A stretch of 10,363 bases of DNA from JAIPEK01 sp041685935 (GTDB lineage Bacteria; Desulfobacterota; Desulfobacteria; Desulfobacterales; Desulfobacteraceae). The DNA is taken from positions 1 to 10,363 of the forward strand of contig JAWLES010000087.1 of assembly GCA_041685935.1 (NCBI GenBank). Direction: 5' to 3'. Shown in pieces: positions 6,588 to 10,363 of this stretch (positions within the stretch are counted from its first letter, which is position 1; every line of letters starts with the position of its first letter). The notes beneath the pieces are model-generated. The model worked only from the letters and a program-made list of their open reading frames with translations. It ran no database searches and was not told the DNA's origin. Both the position numbers and the translations under genes were made by a program.

Positions 6588-6890
6588 CTATTTTCTGCTT
6601 TTTCTGAATCCCGCCACCATCCACACGCATGCCCAGCCGGCCAGAACCGGGATAATACCGATACATACAAATTCAACAACATTGTCTTTCCAGGGTTTGA
6701 GAACCAGTGCGGAAATAAACGGAAGAAAGAAGGACAGAACGATACCCGCCCTCATGCGCGTGGACAAAGAATCGGTATTCAGCCTGATCTTCTTTTCTTT
6801 TCCCTGATTTTCCTGTCTGAATATCCTCGGCAGAACCAGAACGCAGATGATCAGAAAAACAATGGTCAAAATTTCGGTAATCGAAGTCAA
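6588..6890 (-). CDS. Small three-helix membrane protein, unrecognised
   Basis: A 100-residue hydrophobic protein with three likely membrane helices: residues 5-23, 48-65 and 72-94. A charged loop (RQENQGKEKKIR) follows the first, and a basic tail FRKSRK ends the protein. By the positive-inside rule the loop and the C-terminus are probably cytoplasmic. The start is TTG at 6890: AGGA sits eight bases upstream, no ATG or GTG lies between it and the upstream stop, and the ATG at 6895 is in another frame and stops after two codons. It is 40 bases downstream of the alpha/beta hydrolase and is likely the last gene of the minus-strand operon. No catalytic or transport motif is visible, so I give no function. 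Confidence 0.72.
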   Translation of the reverse strand: MTSITEILTIVFLIICVLVLPRIFRQENQGKEKKIRLNTDSLSTRMRAGIVLSFFLPFISALVLKPWKDNVVEFVCIGIIPVLAGWACVWMVAGFRKSRK

Positions 6891-6930
6891 TTCATTCTTC
6901 CTGCAAAAAAATTATAGTCATGCTTTTAAA

Positions 6931-7734
6931 TCAGAAATTGCATGAGTTGTCAACATCCATGGCTCCGGGATTCAGTATGAAAGCGGCCAGCACATCAAGA
7001 AGGAGAGAGGGGTTTTCCAGGTGAGGGGCATGTCCGCATTCAGGAACCATCAAGGGCAGGGCGGGTCCTTTTACGTTTTTTACAATGCGGTCCACCTGTT
7101 CCCGGGTGCCGTAAGGATCGTTTTCCCCCTGTACCGCCAGAACAGGCGCCTCAATTTTGAAAAGAAACTCTTCAATGTTCCAGTTCACAAATGCCGGGTC
7201 CAGCCATACATCATTCCATCCCCTGAAGGCAACCTCTGTGTTCTCTTTGTGGTAACGATAGAGTTTTTCTTTCAAATTCCCTTTTTCCCATGCTTTTTTT
7301 GCTTTACGTATGGATTCCAGGGTGACGGTTTCACAGAACACATGGGAAGCGATGGACACTACACCCAGAAGCGAAGTCGGGCAAAGGCCTCCGGCATAAA
7401 TCAGACTGATGGAGCCGCCGTCTGAATGACCTATCAGGATATGGTCCCTGATTCCTGTTTTTTCAATTATTCCTGGAAGAACGTCAAGTCCTTCTTCATG
7501 CATGAATTTTGTATTTCTGGGAAGACTGCAGGAGTCGGATTCGCCGTAACCGAACCTGGAATACACAAGTGCGCCGCAGCCGGATTTTTCTGCAAGCTTT
7601 TCAGGAAAATCCTTCCACATGGAAACACATCCCAGTCCTTCATGCAGGAAGATCAGGGTTGGGGCATCACCCGGCAGAGGACCGTGCCATTGATATTCGA
7701 TTTTTTTGCTGCCGATTGCCAGATAGTCAGTCAA
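6931..7734 (-). CDS. Alpha/beta-fold hydrolase
   Basis: A 267-residue cytoplasmic serine hydrolase of the alpha/beta fold (PF00561/PF12697 type). The oxyanion-hole strand is LIFLHEGLGCVSMW (27-40), the second conserved loop SRFGYGESD (59-67), the nucleophile elbow GHSDGG with S104, the acid D206 in VQGENDPYG (201-209) and the base H235 in PECGHAPHLENP (231-242). The length is normal for the family. The region 135-190 is the lid, which sets substrate choice and cannot be read. The start is TTG 7734 with GGAG seven bases upstream; the frame is closed by a stop a few codons further up and has no ATG. The gene lies 27 bases after the J-domain gene in the same orientation. Esterase, C-C hydrolase or haloperoxidase-like roles are all possible. 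Confidence 0.9.
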   Translation of the reverse strand: MTDYLAIGSKKIEYQWHGPLPGDAPTLIFLHEGLGCVSMWKDFPEKLAEKSGCGALVYSRFGYGESDSCSLPRNTKFMHEEGLDVLPGIIEKTGIRDHILIGHSDGGSISLIYAGGLCPTSLLGVVSIASHVFCETVTLESIRKAKKAWEKGNLKEKLYRYHKENTEVAFRGWNDVWLDPAFVNWNIEEFLFKIEAPVLAVQGENDPYGTREQVDRIVKNVKGPALPLMVPECGHAPHLENPSLLLDVLAAFILNPGAMDVDNSCNF

Positions 7735-7761
7735 GTTCGATCTCCATCGTTTCCGCTGGTT

Positions 7762-8265
7762 TCAACGCCGCTGTTTCATGAGTGTATCATAGGCATCCTT
7801 GATCTCCACAAACTTTCGGTTTGCCATTTCCTGCAGCTCCTCTCCGAGACTGGAAACCCGATCGGGATGATACTGTTTCACCTTTTCCTTGTAGGCTGAC
7901 TGGATTTCCTCTCTGGTTGCGTCCCTTCCCACTCCGAGTATTTCGTAAGGGTCTTTTTGGCGGGGTTCGTCATTGAAACCGGATTTATTCCGGTTTGAAG
8001 CACCGGCCCTGCTGTTTGATTCGGCGTCACTGGAACCTTTGTGAAAAGAGTCTCTCTGATTGTGTGCAAACTTTCCGTTTTTCCCTCCTTTTTTAAATAT
8101 GTCCGGGAGTTTTCCATATCGCAAAATATATATCAGAACACCTATTATAACCGAATCATCAATCCATCCTATAAACGGAAAAAGCAGGTCAGGGATAATG
8201 TCAAAAGGACTGATCAGGTATGCCAGGCCGGCTATTACCAAAAGGATTTTCACGTATATATTCAT
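7762..8265 (-). CDS. DUF1232 membrane protein with C-terminal J domain
   Basis: A 167-residue protein. Residues 4-50 are hydrophobic and contain the DUF1232/YkvA signature YLISPFDIIPD and GWIDDSVIIGVLI (16-45), so the N-terminus should sit in the inner membrane. Residues 51-104 are a polar, Ser/Asn/Lys/Arg-rich linker of low complexity. Residues 105-167 are a J domain: DPYEILGV, then helix II ending in HPD (133-135, YHPDR), and helix III ANRKFVEIKDAYDTLM. It should therefore recruit and stimulate DnaK at the membrane; the client is unknown. There is no Gly/Phe region or zinc finger, so it is a type III DnaJ-like protein. ATG 8265 has AGGGGA about eight bases upstream. It is 32 bases downstream of dapB. 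Confidence 0.93.
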   Translation of the reverse strand: MNIYVKILLVIAGLAYLISPFDIIPDLLFPFIGWIDDSVIIGVLIYILRYGKLPDIFKKGGKNGKFAHNQRDSFHKGSSDAESNSRAGASNRNKSGFNDEPRQKDPYEILGVGRDATREEIQSAYKEKVKQYHPDRVSSLGEELQEMANRKFVEIKDAYDTLMKQRR

Positions 8266-8297
8266 GCCTCATTTCCCCTGAAGTGCAGTTTCATTCC

Positions 8298-9134
8298 CTA
8301 TGCCCCCTGTAACACATCAATCATGGTATACAATTTCGGATGATGTTTTTCAGACGCACTCATTTTTTTGTTAATAAATTCAACCGCGTCCAGTGAGCCT
8401 TTCACGTAAACTTCCCTTCCCAGGATGTTGTGCTGGAACCTGAAGGTGCAGGAGCCGTCAGGCGCTGTCAGAGTATACGTGTGAAAAGCATGGCCGGAAA
8501 GGTGTTCTTCAGGGATGTTCCATTCCTCCCTCTGGATATCGGGGTCGCGCACTTTTTGAATGTCGTTTACCTCGAAGTTTACCCCAAGTGCGTTAAAGTG
8601 CTCCACCATGGCCCTGGCTGTTCCGCTTGTATCCGCCTTTCCCTGCTGATGGCTTTCCTTTATTTCCAGTGTGAATCCTTTAAAAAGGTCAGGAAACTGC
8701 CTTGCGGCATACTCCATCATCGCCTGGAACCCGACAATCTGCTTGGCCATGTTCGGAGCGATTACCGCAGGGACAGATCCCTTTTTCACGGTGTTTTCAA
8801 GCTGTTCCCGGTCTCCTCCGGTGGTTCCCATGACAAATGGAATTTCGTGCGAAACATAAAATTCAGCATTTTCATTCACAGCAGAGGGATGGGTGAAATC
8901 GATCACAAAAAAGGGGCTGAACTCTTTTTTGATTTTTCCAATGAAATGCTCCTTTTTGTCCGGCCTTACCAGGCGGATCCGCGTTTCCAGAACTCCGGTC
9001 ATATCCTCTGATATATCAGGGCCGGTAAGGGAGTAGGGAACAAGGTTATAGCCCGTATCCTTGACAGTGTGTTCGGCAATGGTCAGGGCCACCTTTCCGG
9101 GCAGCCCGTTTATCATTACATTGATAGGCGTCAT
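8298..9134 (-). CDS. dapB: 4-hydroxy-tetrahydrodipicolinate reductase, plant type (DapB)
   Basis: A 278-residue NAD(P)H-dependent reductase that converts hydroxy-tetrahydrodipicolinate to tetrahydrodipicolinate in the lysine and meso-diaminopimelate pathway. The N-terminal nucleotide-binding region is VMINGLPGKVA (6-16). VIDFTHPSAV (77-86) and MGTTGGDREQL (102-112) are conserved; the catalytic region is ESHQQGKADTSGTA (160-173) with H162 and K166. The forms MGTTGGDRE, ESHQ..K.DTSGTA and FQHNILGR follow the plant-type subfamily rather than the classical E. coli form (EAHHRHK.DAPSGTA). The ATG at 9134 is chosen: AGGAGG lies four bases upstream, it overlaps the upstream stop as ATGA, and the protein then begins at the first beta strand. 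Upstream in-frame codons overlap the kinase gene and are not coding here. It is translationally coupled to the nucleotidyltransferase/kinase gene. Confidence 0.93.
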   Translation of the reverse strand: MTPINVMINGLPGKVALTIAEHTVKDTGYNLVPYSLTGPDISEDMTGVLETRIRLVRPDKKEHFIGKIKKEFSPFFVIDFTHPSAVNENAEFYVSHEIPFVMGTTGGDREQLENTVKKGSVPAVIAPNMAKQIVGFQAMMEYAARQFPDLFKGFTLEIKESHQQGKADTSGTARAMVEHFNALGVNFEVNDIQKVRDPDIQREEWNIPEEHLSGHAFHTYTLTAPDGSCTFRFQHNILGREVYVKGSLDAVEFINKKMSASEKHHPKLYTMIDVLQGA

Positions 9135-10363
9135 TCGGCCTCCTGTAAGTTTTTGACAAGTTTGGTTAGTTCGGGAACTTTTCCGGTCTCTGCCGAGTCT
9201 ATTCCCTTTTTCAACTGCCTGAGGGCCCCTGGAATATACCCGGCAAACCAGTGTTTGCCTTTCACTCGGCTCAAGTGGCTGAACGCGCCGAGTATCTGCA
9301 GATTCCGGGTTATTCTGCAGTGGATGAAGCATTGCTCAAACCGCTCTTTTGAAGCCTCGGTCCGTTGATGAAGTGCTTTAAAAAAATATTCAGCAACCTG
9401 CTGCTGAATGTGATCAGGAAGATTTACGTACGGATCAATGACAAGGGAGGCAAGGTCATACTCCACAGGTCCTTTCCGGGCGGATTGAAAATCGATGAAA
9501 AAGACGTTGCTGTTATGGATCATAATATTTTTTGACTGCATGTCCCTGTGCATCAGTCCTGTAAAACCTGAATCCACTGCTTTCCCGGCAATAAATTCAA
9601 ACTCTTCCAGCAGGGAATCGAATGAAACATTCAAATTCAGATATCCGTTGATATAAGCATCCATAAAGTACCTGCACTCTTTTTCAAGAATCATCTCCCT
9701 TGAATATTCCGCGGTTTCAAAGGTCCATTCGGAGCAAAAGCCTTTGCAGCCTGAAATATTGAAATCGAGAAGTGCGTCACAGACCCGGGTGTAATGGTCA
9801 AGGATGGAATCGTCATTGCCGCATGCGTTTATGACTTCATCGAAGCGTGTATCACCCAGGTCCTGAACGATTGCGATTCCGGCAAAAAGGTCATGGTTGA
9901 GGATTTTTGGAACACTGACCCCTCTTTTGTAAAGGTGGTCGCCGATCCGGACAAACGCATCAGCCTGTCCGGTTTTTCCTGAATCGTTTATGCCGTGATC
10001 CGCCGCAATAAGGCAAGCCCCCTCATAAAACGCCCTGTACCATCTTCTGTCCGATCCGTCGCCTGCAATTTCAGTTATGTTGACAGCTTGAAAATCGTCT
10101 TCATCAATTCCGAAAACCCGGCCTGAAAGATACTGAATCGCCGCGCGTCTGTATGCGGCAAGGGTACCGATATCTTCCCAGTAAAACCGGGGGGCGAGAT
10201 ACGCCTTGACTGAACCGCCTTCACGGATGATCTTCTCATAGAGCTCTATGCTTGAAAATTTTGCTTTGGCCGGCATATGGTCAAAAATTTCAGGGGAAAG
10301 AACCTGAATGCCGGTGAATGCAAAGGAGTCCGGCCCTCCGCTGAAGCCTTTGATAAATCCCTC
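9131..10363 (-). CDS. Sugar-phosphate nucleotidyltransferase / AmgK-like sugar kinase fusion (5' end outside window)
   Basis: The visible 410 codons run open to the right edge, so the N-terminus is missing. The first ~75 residues are the C-terminal part of a nucleotidyltransferase: FAFTGIQVLSPEIF, then KAYLAPRFYWEDIGTLAAYRRA, matching MurU/ManC-like enzymes. The rest is an aminoglycoside-phosphotransferase-fold kinase: AGDGSDRRWYR (nucleotide-binding loop), LMHRDMQSKNIM (catalytic HRD and N), FFIDFQSARKGPVEYDLASLVIDPY (metal-binding D) and RNLQILGAFSHLSRVKGK. The DFQ-A--GP--YDL and R-L--LG-F patterns are those of AmgK, the anomeric MurNAc/GlcNAc kinase. In Pseudomonas, AmgK and MurU are separate neighbours that recycle cell-wall MurNAc to UDP-MurNAc; here both activities seem to sit on one chain. 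The substrate is inferred. The gene overlaps dapB by four bases. Confidence 0.88.
   Translation of the reverse strand, partial: EGFIKGFSGGPDSFAFTGIQVLSPEIFDHMPAKAKFSSIELYEKIIREGGSVKAYLAPRFYWEDIGTLAAYRRAAIQYLSGRVFGIDEDDFQAVNITEIAGDGSDRRWYRAFYEGACLIAADHGINDSGKTGQADAFVRIGDHLYKRGVSVPKILNHDLFAGIAIVQDLGDTRFDEVINACGNDDSILDHYTRVCDALLDFNISGCKGFCSEWTFETAEYSREMILEKECRYFMDAYINGYLNLNVSFDSLLEEFEFIAGKAVDSGFTGLMHRDMQSKNIMIHNSNVFFIDFQSARKGPVEYDLASLVIDPYVNLPDHIQQQVAEYFFKALHQRTEASKERFEQCFIHCRITRNLQILGAFSHLSRVKGKHWFAGYIPGALRQLKKGIDSAETGKVPELTKLVKNLQEAE

Noticed and set aside
7021..7899. Plus-strand open frames of 134 and 157 codons opposite the hydrolase and J-domain genes.
   Set aside because: The minus-strand genes have complete catalytic and HPD motifs; the plus-strand products look random.
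8430..9011. Long plus-strand open frame of 193 codons opposite dapB.
   Set aside because: The antisense frame shows no recognisable motif, whereas the minus strand encodes a clear DapB; it is a shadow frame.
9135..9332. N-terminal extension of 66 codons in the dapB frame.
   Set aside because: It lies wholly inside the kinase gene in another frame, is not DapB-like, and the ATG at 9134 has a strong ribosome binding site and an ATGA overlap.
1..10363. Defence system, CRISPR array, transposon, phage genes or tRNA.
   Set aside because: No direct-repeat array, transposase, integrase, nuclease or helicase motif, or tRNA-like cloverleaf was seen; the genes are chromosomal metabolic and regulatory types.

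Overview
The window reads as chromosomal DNA of a Gram-negative bacterium, most likely a Desulfobacterota (sulfate-reducing 'deltaproteobacterial') relative. This is inferred from an NtrC-type two-component pair with a soluble PAS kinase, a plant-type DapB, a DUF299 dikinase regulator, moderate GC content and dense coding on both strands. I see no tRNA, rRNA, CRISPR array, insertion sequence, phage gene or attachment site. Taxonomy is inference; no marker gene is present.

Left part (1-2480): a minus-strand operon encodes a soluble PAS histidine kinase followed, one base after its stop, by a sigma-54-type response regulator. The regulator starts at TTG and runs off the left edge. Its sigma-54 contact loop reads GAYTSA instead of GAFTGA. 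A short AT-rich region (2356-2480) separates this operon from a divergent gene.

Middle (2481-4434): four short housekeeping or unknown genes alternate in strand with almost no spacer. They are a GGQ peptidyl-tRNA hydrolase/release-factor-like protein (+), a DUF503/YlxP-like protein (-), an AlkD-like HEAT-repeat DNA glycosylase (+), and an unrecognised protein built of two copies of a helix-turn-helix-like unit, each ending in Cys-Gln-Leu-Gly (-). The convergent pairs overlap at their stops.

Centre (4435-6581): a plus-strand DUF299 (PpsR/PDRP) regulator of PEP synthase or pyruvate phosphate dikinase. It is followed by a two-gene unit for predicted exported proteins. The first joins a signal peptide and an unknown domain to a receiver domain that has lost its phospho-acceptor Asp; the second is a small Cys-containing protein.

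Right part (6588-10363): five minus-strand genes with small or negative gaps, probably one transcription unit. In order of transcription they are a fused sugar-phosphate nucleotidyltransferase/AmgK-like kinase (5' end outside the window), plant-type dihydrodipicolinate reductase DapB (ATGA overlap), a membrane DUF1232-J-domain protein, an alpha/beta hydrolase (TTG start) and a three-helix membrane protein (TTG start). The first two could both serve cell-wall metabolism: recycling of MurNAc-type sugars to UDP-sugar, and the lysine/meso-diaminopimelate pathway. The most unusual items are the exported pseudo-receiver, the duplicated CQLG protein, the kinase/nucleotidyltransferase fusion and the altered GAFTGA loop. 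Nothing in the window is clearly a new defence or mobile system.
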